DNA from: an uncultured Sphingomonas sp.
Lineage (GTDB): Bacteria > Pseudomonadota > Alphaproteobacteria > Sphingomonadales > Sphingomonadaceae
NCBI GenBank assembly: GCA_913777325.1
Contig: CAJYSA010000094.1
Coordinates: 1 to 59,649 of the forward strand
Direction of reading: 5' to 3'
Length of the DNA stretch: 59,649 nucleotides
Shown: one piece after another, positions 40,705-51,741 of the stretch
Position numbering within the stretch: position 1 is the stretch's first letter
How the letters are laid out: each line of letters opens with the position of its first letter
Position numbers and translations under genes: made by a program
The notes under the pieces: generated by a model
Told to the model about the DNA's origin: nothing
Databases searched by the model: none
What the model saw: only the letters and a program-made list of their open reading frames with translations

Positions 40705-41452
40705 GACCAAGCTCCTGATCCTGGGCGGCACGACAGAGGCCAGCGCGCTGGCGACCGCGTGCGCGGCGCGCGGCATCGCCGCGACGCTCAGCTATGCCGG
40801 GCGCACCGCCGCACCGGCGCGGCAGGCGGTGCCGACACGGGTCGGCGGGTTCGGCGGCGTCGCAGGGCTGGCCGCCTATCTGCGCGAACAGGCGATCACG
40901 CATCTGATCGACGCGACGCACCCGTTCGCGGCGCAGATGAGCGCGCATGCGGTGGCCGCCGGCGAGAGGACGGGGGTCGCGACGATCGCGCTGACCCGGC
41001 CCGCATGGGCGGCGCAGGCCGGCGATCGCTGGACGCGGGTGCGCGATATCGACGCGGCGGTCGCGGCGCTCGACCGGCCCGCGCAGCGCGTGATGCTGGC
41101 GCTGGGGCGGATGCACGTCGCCGCCTTCGCCGCGCAGCCGCAGCATCATTATCTGCTGCGCTTCGTCGACCGGGCGGCGGGGGTGCCGCCGCTGCCGCGC
41201 CACACGCTGGTGGTCGATCGGGGGCCGTTCGATGTGGCGCGGGACCGCGCGCTGTTGATTGCGGAGCGCATCGACCTGATCGTCGCCAAGAATGCCGGGG
41301 GCAGCGGCGCGGTGGCGAAGGTGGAGGCGGCGCGCGCGCTTGGCCTGCCGGTGGTGATGATCGACCGCCCGCCGGTGCCGGCACGACGTGCGGTCGACAG
41401 CGTGGCAGCGGTGCTCGACTGGCTGGATCATGCCGCCGACCGGGGGGTGTAG
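40703..41452 (+). CDS. cobK: Precorrin-6A reductase CobK (inverted relative to the cob set)
   Basis: A 249-residue NADPH-dependent reductase. LLILGGTTEASALATACA is the N-terminal dinucleotide-binding motif; ITHLIDATHPFAAQMSAHA, ALTRPAW and DLIVAKNAGGSGAVAKVEAA are characteristic of CobK/CbiJ. It reduces precorrin-6A to 6B. It is the only gene of the set on the plus strand. Its ATG (40703) overlaps that of cobL at CATG, and its last 25 bases overlap the 3' end of cobJ. A GGAG stands 11 bases before the start, within cobL. Its promoter must therefore lie in the coding sequence of cobL. Confidence 0.95.
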   Translation: MTKLLILGGTTEASALATACAARGIAATLSYAGRTAAPARQAVPTRVGGFGGVAGLAAYLREQAITHLIDATHPFAAQMSAHAVAAGERTGVATIALTRPAWAAQAGDRWTRVRDIDAAVAALDRPAQRVMLALGRMHVAAFAAQPQHHYLLRFVDRAAGVPPLPRHTLVVDRGPFDVARDRALLIAERIDLIVAKNAGGSGAVAKVEAARALGLPVVMIDRPPVPARRAVDSVAAVLDWLDHAADRGV

Positions 41453-42177
41453 AGCAACGGCGCGCCGGGGCGATCGATCGTGCGCGTGCGGCTCGATCCG
41501 ACGATCACCATCGTGCGCATGTCCGCCATCGCGCCGCGCGCATCGGGCAGCGGAACGACGCGAAGGCTTTCCTCGGGGGTGGAGACTGCGCGCGCGAACA
41601 GCACCGGGCGCGCGTCGCCGCACGTCGCGCGCAGCACGTCGAACGCGCGGTCCAGCCCGTCGGGGCGCGCGAGCGAGCGCGGATTGTAGAAGGCGATCGC
41701 GAAATCGGCCTGCGCGGCCAGCCGGACGCGTTGCTCGATCACCGGCCACGGCTTCAGATTGTCGGACAGGTTGATCGCGCAGAAATCGTGCCCCAGCGGC
41801 GCGCCGGCGCGCGCGCTGGCGGCCAGCATCGCGGTGATGCCCGGCAGCACGCGGATATCGAGCGCGCGCCACGCCGCCGGCCCGGCCTCCAGCGCCTCGA
41901 ACACCGCCGCCGCCATCGCGAACACGCCGGGATCGCCCGACGACACCACGACGACGCGGCGGCCCGCGGCGGCGAGGCGCAGCGCATGGGTCGCGCGATC
42001 CAACTCGACGCGATTGTCCGACGGGTGGAGCGTCAAGCCGGCGCGCGGGGCGACGCGCGCGACATAGGGGATGTAGCCGATCACGTCGGTGGCCGCGTCC
42101 AGCGCCGTGGTCACCTCCGGCGTCACCAGCGCCGCATCGCCCGGGCCGAGTCCGGCGATCGCGAGCCAGCCGGTCAT
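41428..42177 (-). CDS. cobJ: Precorrin-3B C17-methyltransferase CobJ
   Basis: A 249-residue tetrapyrrole methylase with LAIAGLGPGDAALVTPEV at the N-terminus, DVIGYIPYV, VVVVSSGDPGVFAMAAAVFE, VLPGITAMLAASARAGAPLG and FAIAFYNPRSLARP, typical of CobJ/CbiH. It methylates C-17 with ring contraction. The start overlaps the cobI stop (ATGA). Its 3' end overlaps cobK on the opposite strand by 25 bases. Confidence 0.95.
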   Translation of the reverse strand: MTGWLAIAGLGPGDAALVTPEVTTALDAATDVIGYIPYVARVAPRAGLTLHPSDNRVELDRATHALRLAAAGRRVVVVSSGDPGVFAMAAAVFEALEAGPAAWRALDIRVLPGITAMLAASARAGAPLGHDFCAINLSDNLKPWPVIEQRVRLAAQADFAIAFYNPRSLARPDGLDRAFDVLRATCGDARPVLFARAVSTPEESLRVVPLPDARGAMADMRTMVIVGSSRTRTIDRPGAPLLYTPRSAA

Positions 42178-42899
42178 GGCCGCCGGCCCCGACCGTGGAT
42201 CAGCAGGATCGCGAAATAGGGCGCGCTGTCGCCCGCATCGGCCAGCCGCACGACGCGCTGCTCGGGCATCGCGGCATATTCGACCAGCCACGCCGCATCG
42301 GTGCGCCCCGCCGCCGCCACTGCGCGGCGCAGCTTGGGCAGGTGCCGCCCGATCTTCATGACCACCAAGGCGTCGGTCTCGCGGATGCGGCGTGCCAGGT
42401 CCGCCTCGGGCAGCGTCGCGGTGGCCACGGTCAATATATCGTCGCCCCAGGTGATCGGCACGTCGGTGGCGGTCCAGGCGCCCGACATGCCGGTGATGCC
42501 CGGCACGATCCGCACCGATACATGAGGCGCGAGCCGCGCGTGCAGGTGCATGAACGAGCCGTAGAAGAACGGATCGCCCTCGCACAGCACCACCACGTCC
42601 TCGCCCGCATCGGCCAGTGCGCGCAGGTGGCGGGTGCAATCGGCGTAGAAGGCGGAGAGCCGCGCATTATAGGCCGGATCGGCGACCGCGATCTCGGTGG
42701 TGACCGGATAGTCCATCGCAAATTCGACGACATCGGCGCGCAGCATCCCCTCCACCATCCGCCGCGCCTGCCCGGGGCGTCCGCGCTTGCGGAAATAGGC
42801 TAGGTGGCGTGCGCCGCGCACCAGCCGGTCGGCGCGCACGCTCATCAGATCGGGGGCGCCCGGGCCGAGGCCGACGCCGTGGATCGTGCCGCGCGTCAT
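42174..42899 (-). CDS. cobI: Precorrin-2 C20-methyltransferase CobI
   Basis: A 241-residue tetrapyrrole methylase with HGVGLGPGAPDLMSVRADRL, AYFRKRGRPGQARRMVEGML, VVVLCEGDPFFYGSFMHLHA and RIVPGITGMSGAW, the CobI/CbiL motifs. It makes precorrin-3A by methylating C-20. It is coupled by ATGA overlaps to cobH upstream and cobJ downstream. Confidence 0.95.
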   Translation of the reverse strand: MTRGTIHGVGLGPGAPDLMSVRADRLVRGARHLAYFRKRGRPGQARRMVEGMLRADVVEFAMDYPVTTEIAVADPAYNARLSAFYADCTRHLRALADAGEDVVVLCEGDPFFYGSFMHLHARLAPHVSVRIVPGITGMSGAWTATDVPITWGDDILTVATATLPEADLARRIRETDALVVMKIGRHLPKLRRAVAAAGRTDAAWLVEYAAMPEQRVVRLADAGDSAPYFAILLIHGRGRRP

Positions 42900-43558
42900 T
42901 CGGCGCGGCTCGCCAGCGCGTTGACCGCCGCGACGGTGATCGCGCTGCCGCCCAGCCGCCCCTCGACGACGACGCACGGCACCGGGCGCTCCGCCCACAA
43001 GGCGGCTTTGGACTCCACCGCGCCGACGAAGCCGACCGGACAGCCGATGATCGCGGCGGGGCGGGGGCAGGTGGGGTCGGCCAGCATGTCGAGCAGGTGG
43101 AACAACGCGGTGGGCGCGTTGCCGATCGCGACCAGCGCGCCGTCCAGATGGTCGCGCCACCGCTCCAGCGCGGCGGCGGAGCGCGTGGTGCCCAGCGCGG
43201 TGGCCCGGGCCGGCACCTCCGCATCGTGGAGCGTGCAGATCACCGGATTCGCCGCGGGCAGCCGCGCGCGCGTGATCCCCTCGCTGACCATGCGCGCGTC
43301 GCACAGGATCGGCGCACCTCCCGCCAGCGCGGCGCGCGCGGCCACGGTGGCGCCGGGGGAGAAGCGGATGTGCGGTGCGAGATCGACCATGCCGGCGGCG
43401 TGGATCATGCGCACCGCCACCGGCTCCTCGTCGGCGGAGAAGCGCGCGAGATCGGCCTCGGCGCGGATGATGGCGAACGAGCGGCGATAGATCGCAGCGC
43501 CGTCGGTTTCATAGTCACGGGGCACGGAACGGGCCTTCGAAAAGAGCGGGGAGATCAT
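42896..43558 (-). CDS. cobH: Precorrin-8X methylmutase CobH
   Basis: A 220-residue methylmutase. ISRSF-type N-terminus (AIYRRSFAIIRAEADL), the catalytic His in MIHAAGMVDLAPHIRFSPGA, and LCDARMVSEGI, NAPTALFHLLDML and AAIIGCPVGFVGAVESKAAL are all diagnostic. It moves a methyl from C-11 to C-12, forming hydrogenobyrinate. The ATG at 43558 lies 44 bases inside the end of cobG; a longer frame exists but adds only arginine-rich sequence. Confidence 0.95.
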   Translation of the reverse strand: MISPLFSKARSVPRDYETDGAAIYRRSFAIIRAEADLARFSADEEPVAVRMIHAAGMVDLAPHIRFSPGATVAARAALAGGAPILCDARMVSEGITRARLPAANPVICTLHDAEVPARATALGTTRSAAALERWRDHLDGALVAIGNAPTALFHLLDMLADPTCPRPAAIIGCPVGFVGAVESKAALWAERPVPCVVVEGRLGGSAITVAAVNALASRAE

Positions 43559-44632
43559 CGGCGGACAGCGCCGTGCGGTGCGGCGGCGCGCCGGCCCGGG
43601 CGTGATGCGCAAGGTCGAAGCGTCCGTCGCGCCCGGTCAGCACGACGTCGGCGGGCGCGGCGCGCGCGCAGCCCTTCGCACAGCCGGAGACGTGGAGGCG
43701 TCCCGCGACGTGCGGCGCCAGCCGCGCGGCGAGCGCGCGTGTCGCGACGCTCGCCTGCGGACAGGCGGGCGCCCCGACACAGGCATCGACGCGCAGCAAC
43801 GCGGGATCGTGAAACAGCGCGCGCGCGTCGTCGGGCGCGACGCCGACCAGCAGCAGCGCGCGCCACGGCGTGAGCCGCACGCCGCGCAGGCCGGGCAGGC
43901 GCAGGAGGCGATCGGCATCGACCCGCCCGAACGCGGTGCCGATCATCGTGCCGAGCGGATGCGCGCCCTGAACGACGGCGAGGGTGGCGCGGGCGGGCGC
44001 TTCGCGGCCCGCCGCCCAGTCGGGAAGCGGCGCGCGATGGCGTGCCATGCGACCCGCCGCCGCGCCGCCGCTAGCCGAGAACCAGCGGGCGAGCGCGACG
44101 AGCGCGTCGAGCTCTGCACCGGGCGAAAGCGGCGTGCCGCGCGGGCGACCATCGGCGCGCAGGATCAGCCCGCCGCTCTCGCCGCGTTCGATCCGGAAGT
44201 CGGCGGAGGTGTCGTGCAGCACGGCCGCGTCGCCGGCGTCGATCGCGATGCCGACCTTGCCGGGCAGCGCGGGCAGCGCGTCCAGGCTGTCGCGCAGGCC
44301 GATGGCGAGACGATGCGTGTCGTCGCCGGGACGCCACGCGGGCGCGACCAGCACCACGCGCGCCTCGCGTCGCGGATCGGCGTCGACCAGCCCGGCGGCG
44401 ACCAGCCGGTCGCGCGCGTCCGCCCCGTCGCGCTCGCGCAGCCCGCGTAGCTGGAGCGCGGCGCGGCTGGTGAGATCGATCTGACCATTGCCATACAGAC
44501 CCGCGACGTCGGCGATCGTGCGCAACTGGTCTGGTGTCAGATGCGCGAGCGGGGGGCGGAGGCGCAGCAGCAACCCGTCGCCCGCCGCCATCGGATGCCA
44601 CGCATCCGGGCACCAGCCGCGCACCCGACCGC

Positions 44633-44636
<4 letters not shown>
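43515..44636 (-). CDS. cobG: Precorrin-3B synthase CobG
   Basis: A 373-residue monooxygenase of the sulfite/nitrite reductase fold. WCPDAWHPMAAGDGLLLRLR begins the protein, GNGQIDLTSRAALQLRG is the ferredoxin-like half, and the 4Fe-4S Cys are in CVGAPACPQ and GCAKGCA near the C-terminus. It uses oxygen to hydroxylate C-20 of precorrin-3A and form the lactone, which marks the aerobic pathway. ATG 44636 overlaps the cobN stop (ATGA). Confidence 0.94.
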
Positions 44637-47890
<3,254 letters not shown>

Positions 47891-47898
47891 CGCGCGGC

Positions 47899-48936
47899 TC
47901 AGCCGTTCAGGATCGATCCGATCGCCGCCGGATCGAGGCGGTCATGCTCGGCGATCACCACCAGCCGGGTCGCGCGCGGTTCGTCCGCGCGCCACGCGCG
48001 ATCATATTGGGTGCGGACGCGCGCGCCGACCGCCTGCACCAGCAATCGCATCGGCTTGCCGCGAACGGCGGCATAGCCCTTCACGCGCAGGATGTCGTGC
48101 GTGCGCGCCAGCGTCTCGATCCGGGCGGCGAGCGCCTGCGGGTCGTCGATCTCGCCACCGATGTGGATGAGGCTGTCGAAATCGTCGTGTTCGTGATCGT
48201 CCGCGCCATCATGGTGCGACGGACGGGCGGCGATGTCGTCCTCGGCGGCGGCGTCCAGCCCCAGCACGATCGCGGGATCGATCGCGCCATCCACCAGCTC
48301 CACGACCGGCAGCGGACGCGGCGTCTCGGCGGCGATCACCGCACGCGCCGCCGCGACCCCCTCGGCACCGGCCAGGTCGACCTTGGTGAGCAGCACCATG
48401 TCCGCGCAGGCGAGCTGGTCCTCGAACAATTCCGACAGCGGGGTCTCGTGGTCTATCCCCGGATCGGCGGCGCGCTGTTCCTCCAGCGCGGCGGGATCGG
48501 GGGCGAAGCGCCCCGCCGCCACCGCCTCCGCATCGGCCAGCGCGACGACGCCGTCGACGGTGATGCGCGAGCGGATCGCGGGCCAGTCGAACGCCTTGAG
48601 CAGCGGCTTGGGGAGCGCCAGGCCGGAGGTTTCGATTAGGATGTGATCGGGGCGCGGCTCCAGCGCGAGCAGCCGCTCGACCGTGGGGATGAAGTCGTCC
48701 GCGACCGTGCAGCAGATGCAGCCGTTGGCCAGTTCGACGACGTTCTCCGCCGGGCAATCGGGGATCGCGCAGCCCTTCAGGATGTCTCCATCCACGCCCA
48801 GCGTGCCGAATTCGTTGACGACCACCGCCAGCCGCCGCCCGCCGGCGTTGCGGATCAAATGGCTGATAAGCGTCGTCTTGCCCGCGCCCAGAAAGCCGGT
48901 GACGATGGTGACGGGAACTTTGGCGAGATCGGCCAC
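47899..48936 (-). CDS. cobW: CobW, G3E-family GTPase/metal chaperone for cobalt
   Basis: A 345-residue GTPase with the P-loop GFLGAGKTT (residues 14-22), a metal-binding CxCC motif (NGCICC, about 72-76), ILIETSGLA (G3E switch) and LLTKVDL (base recognition). A His/Asp-rich loop (HHDGADDHEHDD) around residue 240 and a C-terminal CobW_C domain follow. Placed first in the cob operon, it is expected to supply cobalt to CobN. A cobalamin riboswitch lies upstream. Confidence 0.95.
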   Translation of the reverse strand: MADLAKVPVTIVTGFLGAGKTTLISHLIRNAGGRRLAVVVNEFGTLGVDGDILKGCAIPDCPAENVVELANGCICCTVADDFIPTVERLLALEPRPDHILIETSGLALPKPLLKAFDWPAIRSRITVDGVVALADAEAVAAGRFAPDPAALEEQRAADPGIDHETPLSELFEDQLACADMVLLTKVDLAGAEGVAAARAVIAAETPRPLPVVELVDGAIDPAIVLGLDAAAEDDIAARPSHHDGADDHEHDDFDSLIHIGGEIDDPQALAARIETLARTHDILRVKGYAAVRGKPMRLLVQAVGARVRTQYDRAWRADEPRATRLVVIAEHDRLDPAAIGSILNG

Positions 48937-49114
48937 GGATATTCCTTCGCGAGCGCCGCGACGTCGACGCGGGCGGGGCGCACGAAGGCCGGTGCGCCGG
49001 CAACGGACGGGCGCTCAAGAATCGCCCGCGCCACGCGCACCGATGCGGCCCCGGCCGCATGGCTTCGCCGCTCAGACGGAATACCGTGCCCGGATCAGTC
49101 CCTGAACCCCGGCA

Positions 49115-49330
49115 AGAGCGACCTGTTCGTCGGCAGGTTTCCTGGCTCGCGGGTCGTCGTTCCGGCCACGGCCTTCCCGGATGGGCGAACCCGATCCAGT
49201 GGCCGCCTTCCCCACGTGGAGAAGGCATGTGCCCGTCACTCGCCGCTTACAGTTGCAGGGACAGCTGCGGCCTTGGGGCAAGCCCCGCACCGCATTCCCG
49301 TTTACGCCTCCTCATCGGAGGCACCGACGC
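49115..49330 (-). promoter_or_regulatory. Cobalamin riboswitch controlling the cobW-N-G-H-I-J operon
   Basis: On the minus strand the leader contains AAACGGGAATGCGGTGCGG, CAGCTGTCCCTGCAACTGTA then AGCGGCGAG, GCCACTGG, CCGGGAAGGCCG and GAGCCAGGAAACCTGCCGAC. These are the conserved elements of a full-length cobalamin riboswitch in the right order. It ends about 180 bp before the cobW start, leaving room for an expression platform. High adenosylcobalamin should shut the operon off. Confidence 0.93.
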
Positions 49331-49439
49331 GATCATGGCCCCGGCAACCGGAGCCGACCCCGCAATACGCCGCGCGGGCGGGTTTGCCAATCGTCGTGCG
49401 GAGATCGTTGCGCGGCGGTTGCTTCTTTTGCTCCCCAAA

Positions 49440-49458
49440 GATAATGCGAGCCAGTATC
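49440..49458. promoter_or_regulatory. Fur-box-like site before the siderophore-type receptor
   Basis: The 19 bases beginning GATAATGCGAG and ending GTATC match 14 of 19 positions of the enterobacterial Fur consensus GATAATGATAATCATTATC. It lies 21 bp before the chosen GTG start of a siderophore-type TonB receptor, where iron control would be expected. Alphaproteobacterial Fur/Irr sites differ from this consensus, so support is modest. Confidence 0.35.
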
Positions 49459-49479
49459 GTTAGCGGATTTGGGGGCAGT

Positions 49480-51576
49480 GTGAGGGTTGTGATGGGGCCA
49501 CCGATGGCGGCGATGCTGGCGCTCGCTTCCGCCCCGGCGATGGCGGACGCACCGGACGAGGCGGAGGACATCGTCGTCACCGCGCGGGCGCAGCGGCTGT
49601 ATCGCGCGGACACGACGACCGTGGGCAAGAGCCACGAGAATCCGCTCGACATCCCGCAGGCGGTGCAGGTGATCAACGCCGAGCTGTTCGCCGATCAGGG
49701 CGCGCGCGACGCGACCGATATCTATCGCAACATCAGCGGGGTCAGCTTCTTCAGCTATGCGGGGGTGACGTTTCGCGGGTTCCGGCAGGACCAGTCGTTC
49801 TACGACGGGCAGCGCGGCAATCCCTTCATCGGCTTCTCGGTGCCGCAATTGTTCAACGTCGCCCGCGTCGAGGTGCTGAAGGGGCCGGCGGGGCTGTTCT
49901 TCGGCCCCGGATCGCCGGGCGGGATCATCAATTACGTGTCGAAAGTCCCGTCCGCGACGCGCGCGCTGCGCATCGTGGCGACGCTGGGCACCTATGATCG
50001 TGCCGGCATCTCGTCGGAGGCGACCGGGCCGGTCGACGCGGCGGGCGTGGTGACGTACCGGGTCGGCGGCTTCTACGAGGCGATGCGCCCGTTCCGCTAC
50101 AACAGCGGCTCCACCTCGCTGATCGGGGACGGTGGGCTGACGGTGCGGACCAACAACGGCGGGGCGCTGACGCTACAGGCGACCGCCTATGACAACGAAC
50201 TGCCGGGCAACCGGCTGCGCGGCGTGCCGGTCGACGATGCCGGGCGCTTCCTGACCACGATCCGGTGGAACGCCAACGAGCCGACCGATTTCCTGCGGCT
50301 GACGTCGCGCGTGCTTCAGGCGCGCTATGCGACGACGATCGGGTCGGCGGTGACGTTCGACGCCGGGGTGCGGCACTTTTCCTCGACCGAACGGCAGCAA
50401 TATCACGAGGCACGCGGCTTCGTCGCCGGGCAGCGCGATCTGGTGAGTCGCGAGTTCCGCGACCAGATCCGCGCGGTCGACGGGCTGTCGCTGACCGCCA
50501 ACATGACCGCGACCGTCGCGCTGCTCGGCCTCGCGCATCGCTTTCAGGCCGGTGGCGACTGGTATGACGAGACGAACCTTTTCGACTCGCGAATCCTGCG
50601 CGCAGGCGTGACCCCGCTGAGCCTGCGCCATCCGGTCTACACCACGACCGGGCGCGACGTGGCGCGCGCCGCCGCGCTGCCGTTCGCGCGCACCGATACG
50701 CGGACGAAAAGGTACGGCGCCTATCTGCAGGATCGGATCAGCCTGAGCGACGCGTTCCTGCTGGTCGGCGGCGTCCGCTACGACCGGTTCGACGATCGCA
50801 CGACCACCGCCGCCGCAGCCTCGGCCTATGGCGACGGCAAGCTGACGTACCGGGCGGGCGCGGTCTACAAGCCGCGCACCGATATGTCGCTGTACGTGAG
50901 CTGGTCGGGCAGCTTCGAGCCGCAGGCCGCGGCCAGCCAGACCGCCGACGCCGGTGGCCCGTTCGCGCCGGTGACGGGCGGACAGGTGGAGGGCGGCATC
51001 AAGACCGCATTGTTCGACGGGCGCGTCCAGGCCAATCTGGCCGCCTATCGGATCATGCGGCGGAATATTCTTCAGGTCGATCCCACGCTGCCGCCCGTCA
51101 ACGGACAGGATCAGCTGCGCCCGATCGGCGCGGTGACCAGCAAGGGCGTCGAGATCGATCTGGCGACCGACCTGACCCCCGACTGGGTGCTGCTCGCCAA
51201 TTACGGTTACAACGACGCGCGGATCACCGAGGCGGTCGCGGGACAGGCGGTGACCAATGCGGTGGGCGACCGCTTCGCCAATGCGCCGCGCCACAAGCTG
51301 GGCTTCTGGACGCGCTATCAACTGCCGACGATCGGCACCGCGATCGCCTTCGGCGGCGAGCACGTGTCGCGGCGGATCAGCCTGGCGGGGCAGCAGGTGC
51401 GTCCGTACACGATCTTCGACGCATCGCTGACGAAGCGGCTGGGGCCGGTGGAGCTGTTGCTGCGCGTCGATAACCTGTTCGATCGTCGCTACGCCGGGTC
51501 AGGGTTCTCGGCGCAGAGCGGCCATTTCCCCGGCGAGCCGCGCATCGCGATGGCCGAGCTGCGCTTCCGGATGTGA
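49480..51576 (+). CDS. TonB-dependent receptor, siderophore-receptor type
   Basis: A receptor of 698 residues from GTG 49480. ATG 49492 and ATG 49444 are in-frame alternatives; the first lacks a basic n-region and the second would place the Fur-like site in the gene. Signal peptide ends near PAMADA; DIVVTARAQRLYRAD is TonB box-like. The plug reads NPLDIPQAVQVINAELFADQ, GVTFRGFRQDQS and ARVEVLKGPAGLFFGPGSPG, the pattern of hydroxamate/catechol siderophore receptors. It ends ELRFRM, lacking the usual terminal aromatic. It is divergent from the B12 operon, so a corrinoid or metallophore substrate is also possible. Confidence 0.87.
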   Translation: MRVVMGPPMAAMLALASAPAMADAPDEAEDIVVTARAQRLYRADTTTVGKSHENPLDIPQAVQVINAELFADQGARDATDIYRNISGVSFFSYAGVTFRGFRQDQSFYDGQRGNPFIGFSVPQLFNVARVEVLKGPAGLFFGPGSPGGIINYVSKVPSATRALRIVATLGTYDRAGISSEATGPVDAAGVVTYRVGGFYEAMRPFRYNSGSTSLIGDGGLTVRTNNGGALTLQATAYDNELPGNRLRGVPVDDAGRFLTTIRWNANEPTDFLRLTSRVLQARYATTIGSAVTFDAGVRHFSSTERQQYHEARGFVAGQRDLVSREFRDQIRAVDGLSLTANMTATVALLGLAHRFQAGGDWYDETNLFDSRILRAGVTPLSLRHPVYTTTGRDVARAAALPFARTDTRTKRYGAYLQDRISLSDAFLLVGGVRYDRFDDRTTTAAAASAYGDGKLTYRAGAVYKPRTDMSLYVSWSGSFEPQAAASQTADAGGPFAPVTGGQVEGGIKTALFDGRVQANLAAYRIMRRNILQVDPTLPPVNGQDQLRPIGAVTSKGVEIDLATDLTPDWVLLANYGYNDARITEAVAGQAVTNAVGDRFANAPRHKLGFWTRYQLPTIGTAIAFGGEHVSRRISLAGQQVRPYTIFDASLTKRLGPVELLLRVDNLFDRRYAGSGFSAQSGHFPGEPRIAMAELRFRM

Positions 51577-51616
51577 CGACCCGCGCGACCCGCATGTCAT
51601 CGATGTGTCAAATTTG

Positions 51617-51649
51617 CCACGGCCCGTGGAATTACGCTGCGCCGCAGCG
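51617..51649. promoter_or_regulatory. Two adjacent perfect inverted repeats before a TonB receptor
   Basis: CCACGG-C-CCGTGG (51617-51629) and CGCTGCG-C-CGCAGCG (51635-51649) are both perfect palindromes around a single central base, separated by five bases. They lie 40 bp after the previous receptor gene and about 93-125 bp before the start at 51742. One-base loops cannot form RNA hairpins well, which favours protein-binding sites; without a T-run they are poor terminators. Confidence 0.4.
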
Positions 51650-51741
51650 CTGAATTCATTAACGATCTTGCGCGACCACTAACCCCTTGGTCACATTCCT
51701 GCTTCCAGGCGCGTCCACAAGCGCTTTCGAAGGGGACATAC

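Larger units (their letters stand above)
48937..49479. other. Divergent regulatory region between cobW and the siderophore-type receptor
   Basis: The 543 bases contain the cobalamin riboswitch (about 49115-49330, minus strand), its expression platform and leader toward cobW (48937-49114), and the promoter of the plus-strand receptor (about 49400-49479) with a Fur-like site. No gene is recognisable. The frame open on the plus strand through this region has no coding character. Confidence 0.6.
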
